A DNA stretch of 64,000 nt from Serripes groenlandicus (GCA_031761405.1 JASEVX010000007.1:32095677-32159676); one strand, 5' to 3'. Positions 25,401 through 32,240 are shown, counted from the first letter of the stretch. The notes: a model not told the origin generated them from the sequence alone. Program-made: numbers and translations.

Positions 25401-25810
25401 AAGAAGAAGAAAAAAAAAAAGAAGAAGAATGTACAACTTACCACAGGCCATTCCGCTTTCACACCGTAGACGGACCCAGGTTTGACAATATTCTGTGTCG
25501 TTGTGTTTTCGCCAGAGACTCTAATAATGTAGCACATTTTAGTGGACCGTCTGTAGTTGACGTAATCACATTCCGCCATGGTTTCACATTGTTTCATGCA
25601 TTTGTTATAACTAATCCCATTAAATGTTGTAAAAATGTGAGTTCCGTCCCTATCATGGCCGGCTCTGATCTCTTTCCCAAAATGTATAGATCTACCCGGG
25701 TTTGTTATATCTTGTCCGTAAACATTTGTTCTTAAACTAATTGTCTCTAAAACAGAAATTACTTTCAAAACAATTAGCAAATTGTTGAAAGTATATCGAA
25801 ATACACCCAT
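1202..25810 (-). CDS. Gene A: secreted PAN-CCP-CCP-CTLD protein (7 coding exons)
   Basis: Coding exons in transcript order: 25810-25442, 17784-17748, 8319-8152, 7587-7420, 5007-4916, 3903-3798 and 1428-1202. They sum to 1167 nt, or 388 aa plus TAG. All introns are GT-AG, with junction phases 0, 1, 1, 1, 0 and 1. Approximate domains: signal peptide 8-32, PAN/apple 45-123, linker 124-135, CCP-like modules 136-192 and 192-248, CTLD 248-388. The CTLD has the EPN sugar/Ca-site motif and WAD in place of the usual WND; one conserved Cys is Trp. By family knowledge such proteins bind glycans outside the cell, often in innate immunity. The function here is inferred. Introns hold two large minisatellites, a GAA tract beside the first donor and many SINEs. 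The start was chosen for its ATGG context just before the hydrophobic segment; an in-frame ATG 99 bases upstream is possible. Confidence 0.8.
1515..1745. mobile_element. MITE family M2 (ATGAGCCG ends)
   Basis: Inverted ends read ATGAGCCGTTCCACGAGAAA on the left and the complement of that on the right, each followed by a stretch resembling ACTCTGCGTAAAGTATCGACC or its complement. The right end is degraded. No transposase is present. Better-preserved copies lie at 17806-18072 and 46672-46932. Confidence 0.7.
1819..1887. repeat. Two adjacent inverted repeats
   Basis: A perfect 22-bp palindrome (1819-1840, centre GGTTGCAACC) is followed by a stem-loop with 17-bp arms (1843-1859 and 1871-1887) and an 11-base loop. 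Not found in the paralogous copy. Confidence 0.85.
2420..2510. mobile_element. MITE M2, right-end fragment
   Basis: It contains GGGTCGATACTTTACGCAGA and a GGTTTTCTCGCGGGACGGCTC end, matching the right terminus of the M2 family. Confidence 0.6.
3117..3198. mobile_element. 82-bp perfect palindrome insertion with 9-bp target duplication
   Basis: The 40-bp arms are perfectly complementary around a 2-base centre (GT at 3157-3158). ATAAAACAG flanks both sides directly. The paralogous site near 40565 reads straight through without the palindrome, so this is a real insertion that postdates the segmental duplication. A 9-bp target duplication is typical of Mutator-like elements; that assignment is inference. 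Related but imperfect sequence lies around 8900-9240. Confidence 0.9.
3478..3700 (-). mobile_element. SINE-B copy, reverse orientation
   Basis: On the minus strand it has a tRNA-like head (GGTGTTGAAGTCGTAGAGCG as A-box region, GGTTCTGGCTTCGATCCC as B-box region), then a body ending in the TAGGAAACGCCGTGATTTT word near 3478-3496. Shared with 40690-40908 and, in forward orientation, 47336-47530. Confidence 0.7.
3700..3800. repeat. 52-bp minisatellite, about 2 units
   Basis: Unit of the form CCCATTATGTTGGATAGCGG followed by TATACAATATATAAAAGATA. There are about two units here against about eleven at the paralogous 40918-41500. It directly abuts the SINE-B head and runs up to the exon 6 donor. 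Confidence 0.85.
3798..3903 (-). CDS. Gene A exon 6: middle of CTLD
   Basis: 106 nt, phase 0 in and phase 1 out. Acceptor CTCTTTCAG, donor GCTG^GTATCT. It begins NKCQDLSGHLVDIGDQDE, the classical CTLD segment with the second-pair cysteine and the GHLV strand. The alternative AG about 20 bases upstream gives the wrong phase with exon 5, which decides the acceptor. Confidence 0.85.
3935..3955. repeat. Small hairpin near exon 6 branch region
   Basis: 21-base inverted repeat CAGGGTCTTT-G-AAAGACCCTG, 32-52 bases upstream of the exon 6 acceptor. Gene B lacks it and has a clean pyrimidine-rich stretch. Confidence 0.8.
4083..4453. mobile_element. Two M1 MITE fragments
   Basis: The core palindrome (AAAAGGAGAAAT meeting ATCTCCTTTT) lies at 4090-4165. 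A second, more complete copy begins near 4240 (CCGTTACCACGTACAACAAC, CTGCAGAAGACGAC) and ends GGAAAGGGTTAA near 4453. The paralogue is 41812-42172. Confidence 0.65.
4632..4850. mobile_element. M1 MITE, degraded copy
   Basis: It has GCATCAGACAACTTTGGAAA on the left and the core TTGAGCAAGTTCTTCTTTTG. The paralogous and better copy is at 42357-42577. Confidence 0.6.
4916..5007 (-). CDS. Gene A exon 5: start of CTLD
   Basis: 92 nt, phase 1 in and phase 0 out. Acceptor ATTTGCAG, donor GCAAAG^GTATTA. It reads CSNSGEQWIRPGLAWYVLLY then EEKMSATHAK, the N-terminal CTLD strand. The conserved Cys of the usual CY pair is Trp here (codon TGG against TGT in gene B), so one disulphide should be missing. 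It lacks 15 nt (five codons) at its 5' end relative to gene B. Confidence 0.8.
5010..6140. other. Intron 4 of gene A, mostly unrecognised
   Basis: AT-rich. An M1-like remnant with GAAAACATTTAAAAGG is near 5470-5560. No further exon or element could be supported. Confidence 0.5.
6145..6990 (+). repeat. 297-bp tandem triplication carrying CCAAT and TATA motifs
   Basis: Starts of the word TTTTGTTAACCGTGCAGCGA are at about 6153, 6450 and 6747, spacing 297. Each unit holds ATTGG (inverted CCAAT), then TTATAAATAG, then GATCATGTGAC and GATCACGTGAC E-box-like words. Absent from the corresponding intron of gene B. Promoter activity is only a possibility. Confidence 0.9.
7069..7372 (+). mobile_element. 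SINE-A (tRNA-derived)
   Basis: The A-box region TAGCTGAGTCGGTAGCGACG and B-box GAGTTCGAATCGCAG are followed by a body with TCACTGTGACAAGCG and a (CAAT)n-type tail. This is a Pol III promoter head without tRNA folding potential as a whole, so a SINE rather than a tRNA gene. Its 3' part is included in the 732-bp duplication. Confidence 0.8.
7420..7587 (-). CDS. Gene A exon 4: CCP-like module (second)
   Basis: 168 nt, symmetric phase 1-1. Acceptor GATCTAG, donor CTCAAG^GTACAT. It begins VCGPPDIPDSTITG and later reads IRCLEGGQW and VPNC, matching CCP cysteines 1, 3 and 4. The middle (codons over about 7481-7522) reads LLQWNQLPKWHVD, while the +1 frame reads YCCNGTSYLSG, the expected Y-x-C...G...L-x-G of a CCP. 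A compensated frameshift therefore seems to have removed cysteine 2. Confidence 0.75.
8152..8319 (-). CDS. Gene A exon 3: CCP-like module (first)
   Basis: Identical to exon 4 and created by the 732-bp duplication. Phase 1-1 means its inclusion keeps frame: the upstream linker exon supplies G to make GTG (Val) before Cys-Gly-Pro-Pro. Whether both exons are spliced into one mRNA cannot be told from the DNA. Confidence 0.65.
8734..9940. other. Intron 2 of gene A: palindrome-related pieces
   Basis: 8900-8945 and 9085-9145 share TTTCTTCTTCG and GTCGTTCTTTACACTC words with the 3117-3198 palindrome arms. 9205-9240 carries a matching inverted piece (CTCTGCAAAGGAGA). The rest is unrecognised. Confidence 0.5.
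9941..10235 (+). mobile_element. SINE-A (tRNA-derived), full length
   Basis: GGTAGCTCAGTCGGTAGCGA (A box) and GAGTTCGAACCCAAGCTCGG (B box) are followed by the family body (TTTGACAAAAGTCACTGTGA, GTGTGAGAAAACTAGGA) and an AATCAATCAATT tail. Confidence 0.82.
10265..11000. repeat. Diverged direct duplication of about 420 bp
   Basis: 10310-10640 and 10695-11000 share GTTTGCATT(T/A)ATGGGTCAA-type sequence, TTTGTTTCTGTTT, GTCACACTTATA and ACAGATGTgCAGTGCAC in the same order. Probably a transposon-derived repeat; the family is not recognised. Confidence 0.55.
11125..11300. repeat. 21-bp minisatellite, about 9 units
   Basis: Unit CACAACTTAGTAAATTGTGGC. The period is seven codons, so a minus-strand frame stays open with repeated LLSCGHN; this is a by-product of the period. 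The last unit is inverted (AAGTTACTAAGCTGTGGCC). Confidence 0.85.
11490..11557 (+). repeat. 68-bp segment inverted relative to the paralogue
   Basis: CTGAAACAGCATATGAGACT through GCCGACGATAC appears as its reverse complement at 44661-44728, while the sequence to the right (CCTCGCAGTG(T/C)CATTTTGT) is in the same orientation in both copies. Confidence 0.8.
11981..12148 (-). mobile_element. SINE-B copy, reverse orientation
   Basis: The minus strand reads GGTGGTGTAGTGGTAGAGCG (A box) and GGTCGCGGGTTCGATCCCCG (B box), then the family body ending near the CACGGCGTTTCC word. The head is the best preserved in the window, but the linked body marks it as a SINE and not a tRNA gene. Confidence 0.7.
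12640..13060 (-). pseudogene. Non-LTR retrotransposon remnant (C-terminus of the RT protein)
   Basis: One minus-strand frame reads RFLHNLSIEIGRWHR then IPREDRH. After a shift of frame the sequence continues as CNKIEDEYHFMSECNLYSDL then RKIYISKYYW. This is the C-terminal zinc-knuckle region found in Jockey/CR1/RTE-like ORF2 proteins. The frameshift and missing 5' parts make it a dead fragment. A second fragment of the same kind is at 36840-37330. Confidence 0.75.
13075..13160. mobile_element. M1 MITE, right half
   Basis: It has GCCATTTCTCCTGTTTTTAA, TTTCATAATATATTGAATTT and GGAAAGGGATAAC, paralogous to 45500-45570. The 52-bp array starts a few bases beyond its terminus. Confidence 0.65.
13166..15360. 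repeat. 52-bp minisatellite, about 42 units
   Basis: Unit GTAGAGTAGTTTGTTCTGAA plus ACAACGACTTGAATGTTTAA plus ATGTTGGCTACC. Copies differ by a few bases, with recurrent variants (TTGTCTTG, TTGTCCTG, GATTAAGTG) that hint at larger sub-blocks. The paralogue at 45585-45640 has one unit only. Lies in intron 2 of gene A. On the minus strand each unit contains TTGTTTCAG, which resembles a 3' splice site. Confidence 0.95.
15493..16928. mobile_element. 1436-bp non-autonomous DNA transposon, Harbinger-like
   Basis: Terminal inverted repeats are GGCCCGTATTCACCAA at the left and the complement of GGCTCGTATTCACCAA at the right, flanked by CCG on both sides (15490-15492 and 16929-16931). The paralogous site near 45772 carries a single CCG with no insert. 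A 3-bp target duplication and GGC ends fit PIF/Harbinger; the assignment is inference. No transposase frame. The left end holds a second internal copy of the end motif (TATTCACCAACGCGTCTAAA). Confidence 0.85.
17520..17735. mobile_element. M1 MITE, diverged copy
   Basis: It has TCAGACGACTTTGAAAATAT, a core TTGCTCATCATGAACGATTT and the right-end word GTATGTGAGAAAGGTTA. The paralogue is at 46340-46595. Confidence 0.6.
17748..17784 (-). CDS. Gene A exon 2: 37-nt Ser/Thr/Pro linker micro-exon
   Basis: Acceptor TTTTTCTACAG, donor ACACAAG^GTAGGT. It reads DPASTDPTRSTQ plus one base, phase 0 in and phase 1 out, exactly what is needed to join the PAN exon (phase 0 out) to the CCP exons (phase 1 in). 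All 37 bases are identical in gene B (46614-46650), although the introns differ. Likely a flexible, possibly O-glycosylated spacer. Confidence 0.8.
17806..18072. mobile_element. MITE M2, full length
   Basis: Left end ATGAGCCGGTCCACGAGAAA, right end TTTTCTCGTGGAACGGCTCG, subterminal ACTCTGCGTAAAGTATCGAC and its counterpart, and an internal CTGCGCAGGC-type hairpin. Non-autonomous. Confidence 0.8.
18445..22905 (+). mobile_element. SINE-B copy split by a satellite array
   Basis: The head at 18445-18550 has GTGCCGTAGTGGTAGAGCAT (A box) and GGTCACGGGTTCGATCACGG (B box). The 3' body and tail at 22801-22905 have GATCAGTAGTACTGGTA, CGCCGTGATATAAC and ACCATACAAACAAACA. The two halves are joined directly in the paralogous SINE at 47336-47530, so the array sits exactly inside the element. 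Confidence 0.85.
18551..22800. repeat. 50-bp minisatellite, about 85 units
   Basis: Unit TCCTTGGCGTTCAGGGTTGT plus GGGGTAAGTATTAAGACTGA plus TTCTCTAATG. It is nearly free of length change: only two single-base deletions were noticed (near 21015 and 22640). Each unit contains GGGGTAAGTA, a strong 5' splice-site look-alike on the plus strand. Lies in intron 1 of gene A. Confidence 0.97.
23123..23345 (-). mobile_element. SINE-A-related copy, reverse
   Basis: It contains GGGTTCGAACTTACAACCTC and GGATTGACAGCCCGTG, which are the complement of the B box and anticodon-side region, plus the body word CACACCACTCC. The paralogue is 47759-47980. Confidence 0.7.
23620..24715. repeat. 58-bp repeat units in both orientations, broken by SINEs
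   Basis: Units of the type TCGGTATTCCAGGTCGGCGT then TCAGTTTGCTATATAAATTC then GAACACCGATGGCCGAGC. One inverted unit lies at about 23640-23710. A reverse SINE-A fragment follows (23715-23832), then about six forward units (23885-24210), a forward SINE-A, and a few more units (24500-24715). Gene B has a much larger version at 48240-50615. Confidence 0.85.
24221..24500 (+). mobile_element. SINE-A, 5'-truncated
   Basis: B-box region GTGAGTTTGAAACCCAACTC, body TTAGACAATAGTCACTGTGA and tail CCCCAATCAATCAATTAATC. Most of the A box is missing. The paralogue is 49905-50172. Confidence 0.75.
25084..25430. repeat. GAA/TTC microsatellite at the start of intron 1
   Basis: Nearly pure (GAA)n with a few A-rich interruptions, roughly 110 triplets. 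On the transcript strand it is (TTC)n, beginning about 10 bases after the exon 1 donor. The open frames across it (poly-Phe, poly-Ser, poly-Leu) are artefacts. Confidence 0.97.
25442..25810 (-). CDS. Gene A exon 1: signal peptide and PAN/apple domain
   Basis: 123 codons from ATG to donor CTGTG^GTAAGT, phase 0 out. The hydrophobic start (LLIVLKVISVLETISL) predicts secretion. The PAN core reads FNGISYNKCMKQCETMAECD then MCYII, with the helix-linked cysteines of the family, and ENTT is an N-glycosylation sequon. It differs from gene B by about eight substitutions and one codon. PAN domains bind protein or sugar ligands in other systems; no specific ligand can be named. Confidence 0.82.
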
Positions 25811-25910
25811 GACTGACGTATCTCTGATTGATTGATGTTCCATCGATACAGCAGAATTATATCCATGCTCTGCGCCACTATAAAAGCGACATTGTTTCGT
25901 ATACTTCATA

Positions 25911-26400
25911 AATCCACCTGAAAGCGTTTCTGGTCGGATCGATATATTATCAACTTCCGAAACTTATGATAGACATGATGCTTCTAGTTGACTGTATATA
26001 CATCGCACGAAACCCGACCTTCGCGAGTCAGAGATAAACTAAGATCCGAATCAGTCTGCACATTAACACTGTTCGTATGTGAGCCCGTGCATTTTAAAGA
26101 ACATAGTAAGCTTTTTTGAACAGTATAGATCCGAATCTACGCCGTTCAAACATAACTAACACAAACGTGTTAAAACGGAATGTCAAATTGTGTATATTCA
26201 GATAAGAGTGAGCTGGGCCGGCTGATGTGAACCGACACTGATCAGACACGCCTACTTGTATCTTTTTCTCATGCACAGGTTTATTTAGTCATGCATGCCT
26301 ACTAGATGCTCATAGAGACCTTTCATCCATAAAACAATCTGATAAAAAAAAACAGAGGTGCTATGTGTGAGTACCAGGTTTACTATTTTCCCCCCATACA
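25911..26400. other. Region upstream of gene A
   Basis: Conserved with 52170-52560 upstream of gene B, so it may contain the promoter. I see no convincing TATA box or initiator on the minus strand. The shared blocks at 25911-26060 and 26080-26290 are the best candidates for regulatory sequence. Confidence 0.4.
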
Positions 26401-26890
26401 ACAAATATACAGCAGACTACTTTGAAAGAATACCCATACAAATATGGAAAATATAAGGGATACATGCTTATTTGATAGAGATGATTTTTATTTACTTTTT
26501 TGGCAAAAGGGCAATTTTTCGATTTTCCATAATGTTTATCAAAAAATCGACCACTGAAGAGGCATCAGAACACCTTTATATGAGAGAAAGGGTTAACCCT
26601 TTTTTTCAGATAAATTCAATAATAATACTTTTATTCATAAGATTGTGTTCATATTTGTACAAAGATAATATCAAAGTCATCTGCACCAACGTATTATATT
26701 TGCGAAAGTTAAACCTCTTCCCACATACATACGCTTTCTGACGTCTCTGCGGCAAACGACGTTTTGAAACACTTTTTTCAAATCAATTCAATAATAATAC
26801 TTTCAATTATAGATGTATTCTTCCAATTTACGCAAAGATGATATCAAAGTCGTCTGCTGCCAACGTGTTGTATTTGGGATAGGGTTAATT
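26400..26890. mobile_element. Two nested or adjacent M1 MITEs
   Basis: GAGAAAGGGTTAACCC near 26585 joins two copies tail to head. A second right end, AAAGTCGTCTGCTGCCAACG through GGGATAGGGTTAA, closes near 26888. Confidence 0.6.
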
Positions 26891-26924
26891 TGAGGGTAGC
26901 AATGACTTCCCCCCTTGACCAACA

Positions 26925-27265
26925 GTGTTGTGGGCCCGCTGGACCTGTCAATCCAGAGGTCTGGGGTCCAAATCCCGGTCCGGGTTCTGGATTTTTCTGA
27001 AGAGCTTTAAGTGTCTCCCACTCAACTAGACCTCAAGTACTGGTCCTTACCAGGAAAAAGTGCCTCGCGTGTATTGGTGCTATACATCGGGCACGTTAAA
27101 AAGAACGAACGGGTCTTTTCGGGAAGAACTAGGGTATCGCACCCGGACTCCCTTGTCTCTTGAACTTATCTGCACCTGTCAGATGAGTGTGCATGTTTAC
27201 GCTATCAAACGGGTCTTAAGAAGCTAAAAGGCTTATGCTCAATCAGAGCAATTGGTCTCTCTATA
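26925..27265 (+). mobile_element. SINE-C (tRNA-derived)
   Basis: The head has GGACCTGTCAATCCAGAGGT and GGGGTCCAAATCCCGG (B box). The body has GTACTGGTCCTTACCAGGAA, GGGCACGTTAAAAAGAACGA and GCTATCAAACGGGTC. The tail grades into ATTACATTACATT. A 3' fragment persists at 52810-52930. Confidence 0.6.
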
Positions 27266-27266
27266 A

Positions 27267-27335
27267 TTACATTACATTACAATTACATTAAACTTACATT
27301 ATGATTACATTACAATTACATTACATAGCATTACG
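27267..27335. repeat. ATTAC/ACATT microsatellite
   Basis: Irregular (ATTAC)n at the 3' end of SINE-C. Also present at 52870-52975 in copy B. Confidence 0.8.
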
Positions 27336-27356
27336 ACTGAGAACATCCGTTATATC

Positions 27357-27425
27357 AATGAGCCACTCCACAAGAAAACCAACATTATCGAATCTGCGTA
27401 AAGTATCAAACCGGATCAGCCTAAT
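27357..27425. mobile_element. MITE M2, left-end fragment
   Basis: ATGAGCCACTCCACAAGAAA then AATCTGCGTAAAGTATCAAA. The 36-bp array begins about 25 bases after this end. Confidence 0.65.
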
Positions 27426-27449
27426 CATGCAGCGCAAACAATCTCAGGA

Positions 27450-29430
27450 CTTTTGGTCAACCAAAAGAAAAACGAAAGTTTAGGACAATGGATCAACCAA
27501 CGGAAAAACGAACGTTTAGGACATTGGATCAACCAACGGAAAAACGAACGTTTAGGACATTGGATCAACCAACGGAGAAACGAACGTTCAGGACACTGGA
27601 TCAACCAACGGAAAAACGAACGTTTAGGACATTGTGTCAACCAACGGAAAAACGAACGTTTAGGACATTGGGTCAACCAACGGAAAAACGAACGTTTAGG
27701 ACATTGGGTCAACCAAAGGAAAAACGAACGTTTAGGACATTGGGTCAACCAACGGAAAAACTAACGTTCATGACATTGGGTCAACCAACGGAAAAACGAA
27801 CGTTTAGGACATTGGGTCAACCAACGGAAAAACGAACGTTCAGGACATTGGGTCAACCAACGGAAAAACGAACGTTCAGGACATTGGGTCAACCAACGGA
27901 AAAACGAACTTTCAGGACATTTGGTCAACCAATGGGAAAGCGAGCGTTCATGCCATTGGGTAAACCAACGGAAAAACGAGCGTTCAGGTCAATAGGTCAA
28001 CCAACGGAAAAACGAACGTTTAGGACATTGGGTCAACCAACGGAAAAACTAACGTTTAGGACATTGGGTCAACCAATGGGAAAAACGAACGTTTAGGACA
28101 TTGGGTCAACCAATGGAAAAACGAACGTTTAGGACATTGGGTCAACCAACGGAAAAACGAGCGTTCACGTCAATAAGTCAACCAACGGAAAAACGAATTT
28201 TCAGGACATTGGGTCAACCACCGGAAAAACGAACGTTCAGGAGCTTGGGTCAACCAACGGGAAATTGAATGTTTAGGACATTGGGTCAACCAACGGAAAA
28301 ACGAACGTTCAGGACATTGTGTCAACCAACGGAAAATTGAATGTTTAGGACATTGGGTCAACCAACGGGAAAGCGAGCGTTCAGGACAACAAAACTGACC
28401 TTAAGGACTTAAGGTCAGCCAACAAAAAAAATGACCTTCAGGACTTTGGGTCAGCCAACGGAAAAACTGACCTTCAGGTCTTTGGATCAGCCACCGGAAG
28501 AACGAACCTTTAGGATGTTGTGTCAGCCAACGAAAAGATGTCCTTCAGGAGATTGGGCCAGCCACCGGAAGAACGATCCTTTGGGTCTTTGTGTCAGACA
28601 CTTGGAAAACGAACTTTCAGGACTTTGTGTCAGCCAATGAAAATACTGTCCTTCAGGAGATTAGGCCAGCCAACGGATAAAGAACCTTCAGGACTTTGTG
28701 TCAGCCAACAGGAAAAAGAAACTTTTGGTCTTTGTATCAGGCATTAGAAAACGAACTTTCAGGACTTTTTGCAAGCCAAGGGAAATAACAGAAAACGAAC
28801 CATCGTGACTTTGGATCACCCAACGGAATAACTGACCTTCGTGAATTTGGGTCATTCAACAGAAAACGAAACGTCAGGACTTTGAGTCAGTCAACGGAAA
28901 ACTGACCGTCAGCACTTTGTGTCAGTCAACGGAAAAACGAATGTTTGCGACTTTAGATTACCAAACGAAAAGACTGACCTTCAGGACCTTATGTCAGTTA
29001 AATGAAAAACGAAACTTTGGGACTTTGGCTCAGTGAACGGAAAAAGAACCTTCGAGACTTTGGGTCAGTCAACGGACAACGAACCTTCGGGACTTTGTTA
29101 TCAGACACTTGAAAATCGACTTGTCCGGACTTTGGGTTAGCCAATGGAAAAACGAGCTTTCATGACTTTGTTATCAGACACTTGAAAATCGAACTGTCCG
29201 GACTTTGGGTCAGCTAATGGAAAAACGAGCTTTCATGACTTTGTTATCAGACACTTGAAAATCGAACTGTCCGGACTTTGGATCAGCCAATGGAAAGACG
29301 AGCTTTCATGACTTTGTTATCAGTCACTTGAAACTCGACTTGTCCGGACTTTGGGTCAGCCAATAGAAAAGCAAGTCTCAGGAATTTGTGTCGGACACCT
29401 GAAAAAAACAGACCATCAGGACTCTTTATC
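27450..29430. repeat. 36-bp minisatellite, about 55 units
   Basis: Unit GTTTAGGACATTGGGTCAAC plus CAACGGAAAAACGAAC. It is tight up to about 28390, then increasingly diverged (GACTTTGGGTCAGCCAA variants). Because 36 is a multiple of three, frames on both strands stay open, for example a 202-residue frame with repeat QPTEKRTFRTLG. No splice context, signal or family match supports translation. The paralogue is 55545-56155. Confidence 0.92.
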
Positions 29431-29564
29431 AAACTAATATATTCAATTTATAAATATGCAAAAGCACATGGCTCCTGAAATAGCTTATTACGCAAACTTG
29501 CCTTTTCCAACCTATATAAAACTGAAGCAAACGACTTAAAAACAATGTTGAGAAGTTTATAGAC

Positions 29565-29738
29565 ATGAAATAATTGAATATAATTAAAAATGTCTTGATT
29601 CAATATGCTCATTTCTCCTTTTACCGTAATTGTGCTGTGGTGTTGTTGTTGTTATTGTTGTTGTTGTTGTCGTTGCTGCTGGTTTTAAAAACGCCTATCA
29701 GAGATGTGTCAAAATGAATTGGCATGTGTGAAAGAATA
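29565..29738. mobile_element. M1 MITE, diverged
   Basis: CTCATTTCTCCTTTTACCGT core and right-end words GCCTATCAGAGATGTGTCAA and GGCATGTGTGAAAGAATAAA. A (TTG)n insertion is at 29640-29672. The 63/73-bp array begins at its right terminus. Confidence 0.6.
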
Positions 29739-31279
29739 AAGATTGATCGAAATCAGGATAAAGAACAATAGAACGCCCAATCAAATGCTACCCGACTAAA
29801 ACCATATTATAAAGATTGATCGGAATCAGGATAAAGAACAATAGAACGCCCAATCAAATGCTACCAGACTAAAACCATATTATAAAGATTGATCGGAATC
29901 AGGATAAAGAACAATAGAACGCCCAATCAAATGCTACCAAACTAAAACCATATTCATGAAATCAGGATAAAGAACAATAGAACGCCCAATCAAATGCTAC
30001 CAGACTAAAACCATATTCATGAAATCAGGATAAAGAACAATAGAACGCCCAATCAAATGCTACCAGACTAAAACCATATTCATGAAATCAGGATAAAGAA
30101 CAATAGAACGCCCAATCAAATGCTACCAGACTAAAACCATATTCATGAAATCAGGATAAAGAACAATAGAACGCCCAATCAAATGCTACCAGACTAAAAC
30201 CATATTCATGAAATCAGGATAAAGAACAATAGAACGCCCAATCAAATGCTACCAGACTAAAACCATATTCATGAAATCAGGATAAAGAACAATAGAACGC
30301 CCAATCAAATGCTACCAGACTAAAACCATATTCATGAAATCAGGATAAAGAACAATAGAACGCCCAATCAAATGCTACCAGACTAAAACCATATTCATGA
30401 AATCAGGATAAAGAACAATAGAACGCCCAATCAAATGCTACCAGACTAAAACCATATTCATGAAATCAGGATAAAGAACAATAGAACGCCCAATCAAATG
30501 CTACCAGACTAAAACCATATTCATGAAATCAGGATAAAGAACAATAGAACGCCCAATCAAATGCTACCAGACTAAAACCATATTCATGAAATCAGGATAA
30601 AGAACAATAGAACGCCCAATCAAATGCTACCAGACTAAAACCATATTCATGAAATCAGGATAAAGAACAATAGAACGCCCAATCAAATGCTACCAGACTA
30701 AAACCATATTCATGAAATCAGGATAAAGAACAATAGAACGCCCAATCAAATGCTACCAGACTAAAACCATATTCATGAAATCAGGATAAAGAACAATAGA
30801 ACGCCCAATCAAATGCTACCAGACTAAAACCATATTCATGAAATCAGGATAAAGAACAATAGAACGCCCAATCAAATGCTACCAGACTAAAACCATATTC
30901 ATGAAATCAGGATAAAGAACAATAGAACGCCCAATCAAATGCTACCAGACTAAAACCATATTCATGAAATCAGGATAAAGAACAATAGAACGCCCAATCA
31001 AATGCTACCAGACTAAAACCATATTCATGAAATCAGGATAAAGAACAATAGAACGCCCAATCAAATGCTACCAGACTAAAACCATATTCATGAAATCAGG
31101 ATAAAGAACAATAGAACGCCCAATCAAATGCTACCAGACTAAAACCATATTCATGAAATCAGGATAAAGAACAATAGAACGCCCAATCAAATGCTACCAG
31201 ACTAAAACCATATTCATGAAATCAGGATAAAGAACAATAGAACGCCCAATCAAATGCTACCAGACTAAAACCATATTCA
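29738..31279. repeat. 73/63-bp minisatellite, 24 units
   Basis: Three 73-bp units start at 29738, 29811 and 29884. About 21 units of 63 bp follow, lacking the ten bases around AAAGATTGATCG; these appear identical. Unit words are AATCAGGATAAAGAACAATA and GAACGCCCAATCAAATGCTA. The paralogue at 56284-56360 has one unit. Confidence 0.97.
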
Positions 31280-31636
31280 TGCAAACATTTATCGATATTG
31301 ATTTAACGTTAGTGGTTCTTGTTATATGTATTAATATGATAAAAATGAGAATTTCAAAAGGAAGAAATAAAAGTCAATGTAGTCTGGACTAATGCTAAAC
31401 TGTTTGCTAATGTTATACCTACTGGAGTATACAAGGTATTTTTGACACACGAGATATACTTGGATCAGACAGTAGTTTTCAAGATCATTAATATGAAAAT
31501 CCCTCTAAATATTAGGATAGGGTTGTGGGAATTGTATTAATTACTAAATATTTCATATCAAATGTTCCGTGAAAATCAATTTTCCGTTGAATTGTGTTTT
31601 TTTACGGAAACAACAATTGCTATACATAAAACACTT

Positions 31637-31808
31637 TAACCCTGTCCCACCTGCAGACGCATTTTGACGCAATAGCAGCAGACGACTTTTGAAAACATTG
31701 TGGCCAAAGGTAAAATTGCTCATGATGAGCAATTTCTCCTTTGGCCACAATGTTTTCAACTTTATTTAACAAGTACGCTCTTATTGAGTTGAATGTGTGA
31801 AAGAGTTA
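31637..31808. mobile_element. M1 MITE
   Basis: TTAACCCTGTCCCACCTGCA to GTGTGAAAGAGTTAA, with subterminal CAGCAGACGAC and a perfect-looking central palindrome AAATTGCTCATGATGAGCAATTT (31711-31733). Non-coding. The paralogue is 56787-57007. Confidence 0.8.
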
Positions 31809-32114
31809 AACAAAACGCTTATTCAACCGCGCCATTCGAAAACCGACCGACATTCAGCGAGTTTAAAGGGATGGATATTTAGTAGTGAAGAGCTGAATAT
31901 GTGCATCGGATCAGGGGCGTAAGAAAGTCTGGCAACCGACGTACCAAAACCGTATACCAGTCTTTACCCACATACATGTACAACAAATCTGTAGCAAAAA
32001 TCTAGGCAGAAATATAGAACATATATCTATAAATGAATGTTGAATTATTAAAAAAGTTCGTCACAATGTCTGCTGCAGATTCCCAAGGGCTCGGGGTTGC
32101 GGTAATGGTATAGC

Positions 32115-32240
32115 GACAAATCTGCTGGTGTCAGAATAAGGCGACAAGCACAATTCGTAATTTACCCACATAAAATGCCGTGGTTTGACTGAAATACTGT
32201 TGAAATTGGTGTAAACCGCCATATAAATAAACAAGCATAG
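32115..32240 (+). mobile_element. SINE-B 3' fragment
   Basis: It matches the SINE-B body and tail: CTGGTGTCAGAATAAG, AATGCCGTGGTTTGAC, and CCGCCATATAAATAAACAAG. Confidence 0.55.

Larger units (their letters stand above)
782..31940. repeat. Segmental duplication, copy A
   Basis: Colinear with 37598-57160 on the same strand. Shared anchors in order are the CTLD exons, SINEs, CCP exon, linker exon, PAN exon, 36-bp array and the flank near 31800-31940 (57010-57160 in copy B). Copy A is about 31 kb against 20 kb in copy B. The excess is mostly tandem arrays, one 1436-bp element and a 297-bp triplication. Confidence 0.85.

Noticed and set aside
24987..25909. Long minus-strand frames with poly-Phe, poly-Ser or poly-Leu
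   Set aside because: They read through the GAA/TTC microsatellite in intron 1. Only the part from the ATG at 25810 to the donor at 25442 is exon; the same applies at 51214-51713.
27267..27335. Telomere-like repeat
   Set aside because: The unit is ATTAC/ACATT, not TTAGGG, and it is the tail of a SINE.
27425..28096. Repetitive proteins of 100-200 residues on both strands
   Set aside because: They follow from a 36-bp period without stops. No start context, splice signals or family similarity.
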